From NCBI RefSeq assembly GCF_900091565.1, contig NZ_FMCV01000003.1, positions 1-64,000 of the forward strand: a stretch of 64,000 bases of DNA, read 5' to 3'. Below the pieces are notes generated by a model. That model was not told the DNA's origin, did not search any database, and worked only from the letters and a program-made list of their open reading frames with translations. Source of the stretch: Micromonospora marina (GTDB taxonomy: Bacteria > Actinomycetota > Actinomycetes > Mycobacteriales > Micromonosporaceae). The translations under genes were made by a program, and so were the position numbers. Numbering within the stretch: position 1 is the stretch's first letter; every line of letters starts with the position of its first letter. This document shows, piece by piece, positions 16,728-24,697 of this stretch.

Positions 16728-18440
16728 ATGAACGGCGGTCAGCCCCGGTACGGGGGAACCCTGCGGCTCTACGGGCCGGGCAGCATGGACCATCTGGACC
16801 CGGCCTGCGCCTACTACATGCTCGGCGGGCAGATCATCAGGCTCTTCGCCCGCCAGCTCTTCACCTACCGGCCGGTGGCCGACCTGCGCGACCCGTCGGC
16901 CATCACCCCGGTGCCCGATGTGGCCGAGGCGGTGCCGACGCCGGCCAACGGCGGCATCAGCGACGGCCACACCCGCTACACCGTCCGGTTGCGCCCCGGC
17001 GTGTACTGGGACACCGACCCGCCCCGCGAGGTGACGGCCGGTGACTTCGTCCGCGGCTTCAAGCGGATGGCCAACCCGGTGCTGCGGGCCGGCGGGATCG
17101 GCTACTTCACCAGCACCATCCGGGGAATGGCCGAGTACTGTGACGCGTACGCCGCGGCGATCACCTCGGCCGAGCCGACCGCCGCCGAGCTGGCCGACTT
17201 CCAGAACAGCCACGAGATCGCCGGTGTCCGGGCCGCGGACGACCGGACCATCGTCTTCGAGCTGGTCCGACCGGCGGTGGACTTCCTGCACATCCTGGCG
17301 CTGCACTTCGCCTCCGCCGCCCCGGTCGAGTACGACGAGGTGCTGCCGGACAGCGCGGAGTTCCGGCGGCGGGTGCGCGCCAACGGGCCGTACCGGGTCG
17401 TCGAGTACGTCCACGGCGAGTCGGTGCGGCTGGAACGCAACCCGATGTGGCGCAGGGCGTCCGACCCGGTGCGCCAGCAGTACCTGGACGGGGTCGAGGT
17501 GACCATGGAGGTCGCCACCCCGCAGCAGGTGGGAGAGATGATCGACAGCGGCCGCGCCGACCTGTCCTGGGCGTCGCCGATCACCGAGCCGTACGACGTG
17601 CCGCCCACCGACCCGGGCAACGACCTCGGCTACGCGCTCAACCCGTACCTGGTGTTCAACATGCTCAGCCCGAACGCCGACCGGGCGACGAGCAAACTCA
17701 GGGTGCGCCAGGCCATCGCGTACGCCATCAACAAGGCGGCGATCGCGGAGATCTACCACGACCTGGAGGCCGGGACGGTGATGCTGCCCGGGCATACCGC
17801 GATCCCGCCCGGCAACGACGGGCACGTCGACTTCAACCTCTATCCGACGCCGGGCGACCGGGGCGACCCGGAGCGCTGCCGGGCGCTGCTGGCAGAGGCG
17901 GGCTACCCGGACGGGCTCACCCTCACCGCTGTGCACCGGGACGTGGACGCCAACCCGGAGGTGGCCCGCTCCTACGCCACCGACCTGGAGAAGGGCGGCA
18001 TCAGCGTCCGGCTGGTCGCCCTCGGCCACGCCGAGTACTACCAGTTCCTGCGCGACCCGGCCAACGCCCGCGCCGGGGCGTGGGACATCTCCGCGCCGTC
18101 CTGGACGCCCGACTGGTTCGGGCCGAATGGGCGCACCTATGTGCAGCCGATGTTCCAGACCAACACGTCGCGTGGCACCAGCAACTACGGCGGATACAGC
18201 AACCCGGAGGTCGACCGGTTGATCGAGGAGGCGCTCGGTGCCACCGACCGGGCCCGCGCCACCGAGCTGTGGCACCAGGTCGACCTGCACGTCATGCGGG
18301 ACGCCGCTATCGTGCCGATCCTCGTGCACGCCCCGACCATCCCGCACCGCAAGGGCCGGCGGGTCCGCAACGCGATCGCCATGCCCACCGTGGACCGCTG
18401 GTTCGACCTGTCGAACCTCTGGCTGGAGGAGTCCGAATGA
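16728..18440 (+). CDS. Family-5 oligopeptide-binding-like protein without signal peptide, copy 2
   Basis: A 570-residue SBP_bac_5 protein that starts almost directly with the mature fold: RYGGTLRLYGPGSMDHLDPA. VYWDTDPPREVTAGDFVRGF and the hinge-region GYPDGLTLTAVHRDVDANPE are typical of oligopeptide and nickel binders. There is no signal peptide or lipobox. ATG 16728 is chosen from GAAAGG about 9 bases upstream. It lies 49 bases after the peptidase gene, and its stop overlaps the next copy (ATGA). No transporter membrane or ATPase subunit is encoded nearby. Confidence 0.83.
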   Translation: MNGGQPRYGGTLRLYGPGSMDHLDPACAYYMLGGQIIRLFARQLFTYRPVADLRDPSAITPVPDVAEAVPTPANGGISDGHTRYTVRLRPGVYWDTDPPREVTAGDFVRGFKRMANPVLRAGGIGYFTSTIRGMAEYCDAYAAAITSAEPTAAELADFQNSHEIAGVRAADDRTIVFELVRPAVDFLHILALHFASAAPVEYDEVLPDSAEFRRRVRANGPYRVVEYVHGESVRLERNPMWRRASDPVRQQYLDGVEVTMEVATPQQVGEMIDSGRADLSWASPITEPYDVPPTDPGNDLGYALNPYLVFNMLSPNADRATSKLRVRQAIAYAINKAAIAEIYHDLEAGTVMLPGHTAIPPGNDGHVDFNLYPTPGDRGDPERCRALLAEAGYPDGLTLTAVHRDVDANPEVARSYATDLEKGGISVRLVALGHAEYYQFLRDPANARAGAWDISAPSWTPDWFGPNGRTYVQPMFQTNTSRGTSNYGGYSNPEVDRLIEEALGATDRARATELWHQVDLHVMRDAAIVPILVHAPTIPHRKGRRVRNAIAMPTVDRWFDLSNLWLEESE

Positions 18441-20164
18441 CAGCATCTGGCACTCCGACGGTCACCGGGCTGACCTCCGGCGTGGCCGGGCCGCGCCGCG
18501 GCGGAACACTCACCCTGGTCGGCGCGGGCGACGTCGATCACCTCGACCCGGCGCTGGCTTACCACACCGTCACCCGGGGGATCATCCGGGCGTACACCCG
18601 GCAACTGGTCACGTACCCGGCCACCCACGACCACACGCGCGCCGGCGACCTGGTGCCGGACCTGGCCGTGGCGGCGGACGGACCGTACGACGCCGAGGGC
18701 CGGCGCTACCGGTTCACGCTGCGCGACGGGCTGCGCTGGGACCTGCCGAACGGGCCCCGGCCGCTCACCGCCCCCGACGTGGTACGCGGCATCAAGCGGC
18801 TGGCCCACCCGATGGCGCCCAGCCCCGGACTGCCCTACTACCTGAGCACGGTCGAGGGGCTCGCCGCGTTCCGCGACGACCTGCTCACCCTGCCCCGCGA
18901 CCTCGACGTGGTGGCGCCCTACCTGGAGGCCGCCGAGGTGCCCGGGCTGCGGGTGCTCGACGACCGGACGCTGGAGCTGACCACCCTCCGTCCCACCCCC
19001 GACTTCCTCAACATCCTGGCGTTGCCGTTCGCCTCCCCGGCGCCGGAGGAGTACCTCTGGTTCGTGCCCGGCAGCGCCGAGTTGGACCAGCGGATCGGCT
19101 CCATCGGGCCGTACCGGATCACCCGCTACGCGCCGGACCGGCTGATCACGCTGGAGCGCAGCCGCACCTGGGATCCGGCCACCGACCCGGTCCGGGCCGC
19201 CCATGTGGACCGCATCGAGGTTCGGCAGGGGCTGGACGAGAAGACCTGCCACGACATGGTGATCGGCGGCGACGCCGACATGATGTGGGACATCCAGCCG
19301 CTGACCGAGCGGCTGCCGGAGATGTTCGCGGCCCGGGACCCGCGGCTGGAGGTCTGTCCGGCCGGGCTGTTCAGCCCGTACCTGGTGATCAACGTGCTCA
19401 GCCCGAACGAGGGCGGGGCGCTGGCCCGCCGGGAGGTCCGGGAGGCGTTGCAGTACGCGATCGACAAGACCACTGTGGTCGAGGTCTGGGGCGGGCCGCG
19501 CCTCAACGACATCGCCGAGCAGATCCTGCCGCCGCTGTGCCGCGCGCACCGGCCGTTCGCCCCGTACGCCGCGAACGATGGCACCGGCGACCCGGAGCGG
19601 GCCCGTCGGCTGCTCGCCGACGCCGGCTACCCCGACGGGATCACGTTGAAGCTGGTCTACCGCGACCGGGACATCCACCCGGAGACCGCGCGGGTGGTCC
19701 GGACCGCGTGCGCCCGGGCCGGGATCACCCTCGATCTCGTCCCGGCCGGCATCACCGAGCTGTTCGGCACGTACCTCGGCCGGGCCGACGGGGCCCGCGA
19801 CGGCCGCTGGGACGTGGCGCTGTCCGGCTGGGAGCCGGACTGGCACGGCAACAACGCCCGGGTCTACCTCCAGGCACTCTTCGACAGCTCCGGCGTCTCC
19901 GACAACGACGACTGGGGGTCCAACTTCGGCCACTACCACAACCCGGTCGTCAACGAGCACATCGACGCGGCCCTGAGCTGCGCCGACGAGACGACAGCCA
20001 ACGCGCACTGGCGGGCCGCCGAGCGGGAGGTGCTGCGCGACTGCGCCGTGGTGCCGATCCTCTTCGCCCACCAGTACTGGCTGCGCGGGCACCGGGTGCG
20101 TAACTGGCTGCCGTACCCGGTGCTCAACGGCGACCTGACCAACTTGTGGCTGGGGGAGGACTGA
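18437..20164 (+). CDS. Family-5 oligopeptide-binding-like protein without signal peptide, copy 3
   Basis: A 575-residue SBP_bac_5 protein. About 20 polar residues precede PRRGGTLTLVGAGDVDHLDPA, with no hydrophobic core, so it too should stay in the cytosol. ATG 18437 overlaps the stop of copy 2. The conserved pattern GLRWDLPNGPRPLTAPDVVRGI and AGYPDGITLKLVYRDRDIHPE parallels copy 2, supporting a duplication within the operon. Three differently tuned copies suggest three ligands, or three subunits around one large ligand. Confidence 0.83.
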   Translation: MTASGTPTVTGLTSGVAGPRRGGTLTLVGAGDVDHLDPALAYHTVTRGIIRAYTRQLVTYPATHDHTRAGDLVPDLAVAADGPYDAEGRRYRFTLRDGLRWDLPNGPRPLTAPDVVRGIKRLAHPMAPSPGLPYYLSTVEGLAAFRDDLLTLPRDLDVVAPYLEAAEVPGLRVLDDRTLELTTLRPTPDFLNILALPFASPAPEEYLWFVPGSAELDQRIGSIGPYRITRYAPDRLITLERSRTWDPATDPVRAAHVDRIEVRQGLDEKTCHDMVIGGDADMMWDIQPLTERLPEMFAARDPRLEVCPAGLFSPYLVINVLSPNEGGALARREVREALQYAIDKTTVVEVWGGPRLNDIAEQILPPLCRAHRPFAPYAANDGTGDPERARRLLADAGYPDGITLKLVYRDRDIHPETARVVRTACARAGITLDLVPAGITELFGTYLGRADGARDGRWDVALSGWEPDWHGNNARVYLQALFDSSGVSDNDDWGSNFGHYHNPVVNEHIDAALSCADETTANAHWRAAEREVLRDCAVVPILFAHQYWLRGHRVRNWLPYPVLNGDLTNLWLGED

Positions 20165-20175
20165 CGCTCGGATCG

Positions 20176-20964
20176 ATGAGCGGCGACGACCAGGCACTCA
20201 CCGTACGTCTCGGCGCGTTGGCCCAGGCTCACGCCGACCGGGCGGCGGCGCGCGCGGGGGTGCCCGCCGCCCGGCTGGACCGGCTGGCCGCCGAGCCGCT
20301 GCGCGTCGACGAGGAGTTCTGCCGGGAGGTGGCCGACCGCTACGACGCCGCACCGATGGTGACCGACCCGACCGGCACGGCCCACGCGTACGCCCGGCTG
20401 GCCCAGGAGAACCTGCGGCAGTTCCGACTGATCGGCGAGGCGGGCATCCGGGTGCTGCCCTGGACCGGGCCGGGGCAGCCGTACCGGGACTCGCGGGACC
20501 TGGTCGCACGGGTCCGCGCCACCGGTCTGCTGCACGTGTTCCTCACCCGCCACGGGCACGGACCGGCCGGCGGGGACGGCGAGCATCCGCTGCGCGCCTC
20601 CGCCGAGGTCCGGGCCGGTGGGGAAGAGTTGCTGCACAACGACATCTTCCGGGCCGTGCACGACGTCTTCGGTCACGTCCTGTTCGGTAACACGTTCGGG
20701 CCGCGCGGCGAGTTCCGGGCCACCCGCTGCCACCTCGCGATGTACCCGGCCGACCTGCACCCGCTGGTCTTTGCTGAGCTGGTCGGCCAGCTCTGCTGGT
20801 TCTTCCACGGCCCGCACCTGCGCCGCCCGGACGGGACGCTGCCCCGGCGCGGCGAGGCCGGGTACGTGCCGCCGGCCCGGCGTCCGTACCCGCCGCAGAA
20901 ACAGCTCGTGTACGACCGGCGCACGCTGGACCGGTTCGCCGCGCTGTTCGGGCCGCCGTCCTGA
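20176..20964 (+). CDS. Unclassified protein with HDxxGH motif
   Basis: A 262-residue soluble protein. The most striking region is NDIFRAVHDVFGHVLFGNTF (H162, D163, H167), followed by GPRGEFRATRCHLAMY. The H-D-x-x-G-H spacing plus the following E and H residues look like a metal site. Similar NDxFRAxHDxFGH...GEE segments occur in some phage and actinobacterial proteins of unknown function. The C-terminus ends in PPQKQLVYDRRTLDRFAALF. Start ATG 20176 lies 11 bases after copy 3, so it is the last gene of the operon; the ribosome site is weak. The enzyme class cannot be assigned. It converges on tldE. Confidence 0.65.
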   Translation: MSGDDQALTVRLGALAQAHADRAAARAGVPAARLDRLAAEPLRVDEEFCREVADRYDAAPMVTDPTGTAHAYARLAQENLRQFRLIGEAGIRVLPWTGPGQPYRDSRDLVARVRATGLLHVFLTRHGHGPAGGDGEHPLRASAEVRAGGEELLHNDIFRAVHDVFGHVLFGNTFGPRGEFRATRCHLAMYPADLHPLVFAELVGQLCWFFHGPHLRRPDGTLPRRGEAGYVPPARRPYPPQKQLVYDRRTLDRFAALFGPPS

Positions 20965-20985
20965 TCGGCCCGACCGCGTCGCCGC

Positions 20986-22359
20986 TCAGGTCGCCGGGCT
21001 CACCGCTGACATGAGGAAGTCGGGCACCCGCAGCGGCGGCGTCACCATCCGGGTGAAGTAGTCACCCCACTCGCGGGGCAGCGCCGGCACCGGCAGGCCG
21101 ACCTCGGTGGCCCGGGCCAGCAGCGACAGCGGGCTCTCGTTGAACCGGAAGTTGTGCACCGTACCGACGATCTCGCCGTCCTCGACCAGGTGCACGCCGT
21201 CGCGGGTGAGGCCGGTCAGCAGCAGCGACGCCGGGTCGACGTCGCGCAGGTACCACAGCGAGGTGAGCAGCAGGCCGCGCCGGGTGGAGCGCACCATCTC
21301 GGGCAGCGACGGCGCGTCCGGTCCGCCCTCCAGCACCAGGTTGTCCACCATCGGGGTCAGCGGCGCACCGGTCTGCGCGGCGGTGTGCCGGGTCTGTACG
21401 AGAGCGGTCAGCACGCCCTTGTCGATCCACCGGGTCGGCCGCAGCGGCAGTCCACTGTCCACTACGGCGGTCAGGTCGTCGGTGCCCCGGCCGACGGTGA
21501 ACGGGGCGCAGGGCAGCAGCGGATGGTCCGGGTCGCTGCGCAGCGTCAGCGGCAGCGCGGTGAGGCGCTCACCGATCGGCAGCCGGCCGTCCGGGCGGCT
21601 GAACGCGGTGCGCCCGTCCAGGGCGCCGCGTGCCCCGGCGGCCAGGTAGAGGTGCAGCATCAGGTCGGCGACGCAACTCGGGGTGAGCAGCACCTCGTAA
21701 CGCCCCGGTGGTAGCTCGACCCGGCAGCCGGGCCGCCCCACCGTCGCCGACAGTTCGGCAGCGAGTGCCGGCACGTCCAGCTTCACCAGGTCCGGCGCTG
21801 TCACACCGGCCCAGGCCGACTCGTCGCCGTCACGCACGCTGAGGTCGAACAGGCCGCTGGACTGCAGGTGCCGGAGGCGGGCGCCGGTCGACGCGGCGAG
21901 ACAGGTGGTGACCACGCGGTGCTCGGCGTAGCCGTAGAGCTGCCGCCGCCCGGCCGCCGCGAACGCGTCGGCCAGGCCGGGCAGCACCTCACGGAACGCG
22001 TCGGCCGAGGTGCCGCCGGGCGGCTCCGCCCAGGACGGCGTCCGCCACGGCGCGGGCAGCGACGCCGCGTCGGCTGCGGGCGGCGCGTCGCGGGCGGCCC
22101 GCTCGGCCGCGCGGACCAGGTCGGGCAGGTCGTCGCCGAGCGCGCCGCCGTGACCGACCAGCCCGACGTGTACGCCGGCGGCGGCGTGCCGTACCGCCAC
22201 CGCCGTCACCCGGCGGGCCCGGACGCTGCCGTTTGTGGTCAGCGCGTTGCCCGCCCAGCGCACGTGCGCGGCGGCCGTCTCGTCGGCGATCAGCATCAGC
22301 TCGTCGGCGTCGCGCCGGTGCCGCAGCGCCGCTTCCAGGACGTCCTGGATCCCCCTCAC
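20986..22359 (-). CDS. TldE/PmbA-like protease partner
   Basis: A 457-residue protein with the PmbA/TldE layout and no HExxxH motif, as in the non-catalytic partner. GTG 22359 overlaps the stop of tldD (GTGA). An in-frame upstream extension would lie inside tldD and is not protein-like. RWIDKGVLTALVQTRHTA and the closing NFRFNESPLSLLARATEVG match the family's C-terminal half. TldD/TldE form a heterodimeric metalloprotease that degrades unfolded peptides and, in microcin B17 and some other RiPP systems, removes the leader peptide. Its place beside a Cys-rich peptide gene and cytosolic peptide binders suggests such a maturation job. Confidence 0.87.
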   Translation of the reverse strand: MRGIQDVLEAALRHRRDADELMLIADETAAAHVRWAGNALTTNGSVRARRVTAVAVRHAAAGVHVGLVGHGGALGDDLPDLVRAAERAARDAPPAADAASLPAPWRTPSWAEPPGGTSADAFREVLPGLADAFAAAGRRQLYGYAEHRVVTTCLAASTGARLRHLQSSGLFDLSVRDGDESAWAGVTAPDLVKLDVPALAAELSATVGRPGCRVELPPGRYEVLLTPSCVADLMLHLYLAAGARGALDGRTAFSRPDGRLPIGERLTALPLTLRSDPDHPLLPCAPFTVGRGTDDLTAVVDSGLPLRPTRWIDKGVLTALVQTRHTAAQTGAPLTPMVDNLVLEGGPDAPSLPEMVRSTRRGLLLTSLWYLRDVDPASLLLTGLTRDGVHLVEDGEIVGTVHNFRFNESPLSLLARATEVGLPVPALPREWGDYFTRMVTPPLRVPDFLMSAVSPAT

Positions 22360-23861
22360 CCGTCCCGCCCTCCGGTGTCGACGACGTCGATGCCACGGAA
22401 CACCGCAGCCGGGCAGCCGTGGCTGGCCGCGCTCGCCTGCACCGGCTGCCCCTTGCCACACATGTCGGCGCCGGAGAGCAGCCAGGTGCCCTCCCCGCCC
22501 AGCCCGCACAGCGACGACCAGAACGCCGTGGTCTCCGCCTGGTACGCGGCACCGGACACCTGCCCGGCCAACCGCCCGTTGCGGATGCGGTGCCAGCGCT
22601 GGGCGGTGAACTGGAACTGCCGCCGTCGCATGTCGATCGACCAGCTGTCCGAGCCGGCCAGGTAGAAGCCGTCGGTCACGCCCGCGATCAGGGCCGCCGT
22701 GTCCGGCCCGTCCACCGCCGGGCGCAGCGACACGTTCGGCATCCGGGCCATCGGCGTGTGCCGGTACGACTCGGCGTACGCGCACCCGGAGGAACGCGGC
22801 AGGCCGGCCTGCGCGGCCGAGGCCCGGTCGTGCTGGAAGCCGACGAGCACACCCTCCTCGATCAGTGGCCAGGACTGCGCGGCCACGCCCTCGTCGTCGA
22901 ACCCGACGGTGGCCAGCCCGTGCGCGGCCGACCGGTCGGCGTCAACCGTCATCAACGCCGAGCCGTACCGCAGCCGCCCGGCCGACTCGGGGGTGGCGAA
23001 GGTGCCGCCCGCATACGACATCTCCTGGCCCAGCGCCCGGTCGTACTCGGTGGCGTGCCCGACCGACTCGTGGATGGTGAGCCAGAGCTGCGACGGGTCG
23101 ATCACCAGGTCGTAGCGGCCAGGTCGCGCCGGTGGCGCCTGCACCTTCTCGGCCAGGTGCGCCGGCAGCCCGGCGAGTTCACCGGCCCAGTCCCAGCCCT
23201 CGCCGTGCAGGTACTCCCAGCCGCGGGCCACCGGCGGGGCGACGGTGCGCAGGGTCTGGGTGCCGCCGTCGCGCGGGTGCCGGCCCACCGCCAGCACCTG
23301 CGGGTGTACCCGGACCCGCTGCTGGGTGACGCTCGTGCCGCCCAGGTCGGCGTAGTACGTGTTCTCCTGTGCGGCGGAGGCGCGGGCCAGCACGTGCGCC
23401 ACCGAGTCGTGCGCCAGCAGCCGGGCGCACCAGTGGCTCAGCAGCTCCGCCCGCTCGCTGTCCGGCACGTCGAAGGGGTTGATCCGGTACGGCGAGGTCC
23501 AGGTCACCGCCGCGTACGCGGGCTCGGGCGCGAGCGCCACCGGCATCCCGCCCACGTCGGCGCAGGCTCGGGCCAGCGCCAGCGCGTCGTCGCAGGCGCG
23601 TGCCGCCGACTCCGGCGTCAGCTCCGGCACGGCGGCGAAACCCCACGCGCCCCGGTGCAGCACCCGTACCGCGAGACCGGTCTCGGTCTCCTCCTCGCTC
23701 GCCCGCAGCGCCCCGTCGTACACGACCGTCCGCCCGGAGCGGACCCGCTGGACCCGCAGCGCGGCGTACCGCGCGCCCCGGTCCCGAGCCCGGGACAGGG
23801 CGGCGTCGGCCAGGCGGGCCAGCGGGAGAGCGAGGAAGGAGTCATCGATCTCGTCGGGCAC
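22356..23861 (-). CDS. TldD-like zinc metalloprotease
   Basis: A 501-residue TldD family protein. The catalytic HESVGH (residues 264-269, in LWLTIHESVGHATEYDR) is the intact zinc-binding HExxxH. The distal SGADMCGKGQPVQASAASHG carries the C-terminal cysteine that acts as third ligand in TldD structures. GTG 23861 has GGAGG 5 bases upstream. It is translated together with tldE and converges on the plus-strand operon, sharing only 21 bases with it. TldD proteins thread extended peptides into a closed chamber, which fits processing of a small peptide. Confidence 0.9.
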   Translation of the reverse strand: MPDEIDDSFLALPLARLADAALSRARDRGARYAALRVQRVRSGRTVVYDGALRASEEETETGLAVRVLHRGAWGFAAVPELTPESAARACDDALALARACADVGGMPVALAPEPAYAAVTWTSPYRINPFDVPDSERAELLSHWCARLLAHDSVAHVLARASAAQENTYYADLGGTSVTQQRVRVHPQVLAVGRHPRDGGTQTLRTVAPPVARGWEYLHGEGWDWAGELAGLPAHLAEKVQAPPARPGRYDLVIDPSQLWLTIHESVGHATEYDRALGQEMSYAGGTFATPESAGRLRYGSALMTVDADRSAAHGLATVGFDDEGVAAQSWPLIEEGVLVGFQHDRASAAQAGLPRSSGCAYAESYRHTPMARMPNVSLRPAVDGPDTAALIAGVTDGFYLAGSDSWSIDMRRRQFQFTAQRWHRIRNGRLAGQVSGAAYQAETTAFWSSLCGLGGEGTWLLSGADMCGKGQPVQASAASHGCPAAVFRGIDVVDTGGRDG

Positions 23862-24032
23862 ACGCGCCTCCGGTCGCCGTGAGGTGCCGCCATCATCGCC
23901 GGTGGCCTGGCGGCCCAGGGGGTTGCCGTGAGGAGACTAGTGCGGCGTGCCGGTGGTGCACAGGGGCCGTGCGACGGCCGGACGGCCGACCAGCACAGTC
24001 ACCGCGCAACAGAGCAATCGGGAAGAAGACCG

Positions 24033-24266
24033 TCACCGGCAGGTGCTCAACGGGACCGTGTTCCGGGCACGGGCCGGGATGTCGAGGCGTGACAGTGCGC
24101 CGTCTCGCTCCCGGGGTGTCTGCGTGATCTGTTCCCGCGCGGGAATCGGTCGCAGTGAGACTCCCCGCCCCCGAGCGGTGTGCAGGTATGTCGTGCCTGC
24201 GCCGGCGCGCAGCATGCGGACGACGTCGTCGTCGATGCTCCTGATGCTGTGTGCGAGAACCGCCAT
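24033..24266 (-). CDS. Possible small hypothetical protein
   Basis: A 77-codon ORF from ATG 24266 beginning MAVLAHSIRSIDDDVVRMLR; an upstream in-frame ATG at 24332 would give 99 residues. The first half looks protein-like (amphipathic, balanced acids and bases) but the second half is Arg/Pro-rich and resembles non-coding GC-rich translation. No strong ribosome site is seen for either start. I do not recognise it. Confidence 0.25.
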   Translation of the reverse strand: MAVLAHSIRSIDDDVVRMLRAGAGTTYLHTARGRGVSLRPIPAREQITQTPRERDGALSRLDIPARARNTVPLSTCR

Positions 24267-24531
24267 GGTTGCCGTCCGATGTGCGAATCGTGAATACCTG
24301 AACGATCGCACGGCCCGACCCCCCGCTCTCATGTCATGTGCCCCGTTACCACGTCCTCGAATCCGGCCGGGCCACCTCGCACGGCGAGCGGGGAGCCACG
24401 GCGGAGCGGGAGGTGCGCGCGGTCCCCGCGGTCTGATCCGGTGGGTCGTGACCGTCCGGTAGAGCGCCGCCCGGCTGGTGGAAGCCGTGACCCTCGAACC
24501 ACGGGCGGGCGTGCGGGTGCGACGGCATCAG

Positions 24532-24618
24532 TTTACATTGACAGCCGTCTCTGCTAGGGTCGTGGCCGGGAGTCGCCAAGCGCTGCTGGGCAGCAGTGCC
24601 GTCCACCTTTCGGACGGC
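24532..24618 (+). promoter_or_regulatory. Promoter and leader hairpin of the LPMO gene
   Basis: TTTACA (24532-24537) and TAGGGT (24555-24560) are 17 bases apart. The transcript would have a leader of about 130 bases containing a perfect hairpin, GCCGTCC (24598-24604) with GGACGGC (24612-24618), a possible attenuator or stability element. No CebR-type palindrome was found here, unlike at the cellulase gene. Confidence 0.5.
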
Positions 24619-24697
24619 TTGAATCGATCGGCGTCACCTTCTCCGGGGTGGGCACCCAGCGAGGGCCACTGGGCGTCGGCGCATCCACTGGAGCATC

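Larger units (their letters stand above)
23862..24697. other. Spacer between tldD and the LPMO gene
   Basis: About 840 bases. The left end must carry the tldD promoter. The middle holds one weak minus-strand ORF candidate (24033-24266). The right end holds a good promoter and a leader hairpin for the LPMO gene. GC is slightly lower than in the flanking genes, and I see no remnant of a recognisable protein. Confidence 0.4.

Noticed and set aside
656-23861. Assignment of the cluster as an enediyne trisulfide locus
   Set aside because: The lyase-type and methyltransferase genes recall sulfur tailoring in such clusters, but no enediyne polyketide synthase or other core gene is in the window, so the comparison stays only a hint.
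24541-24560. TTGACA at 24538 as the -35 of the LPMO promoter
   Set aside because: It is only 11 bases from TAGGGT; TTTACA at 24532 gives the proper 17-base spacing.
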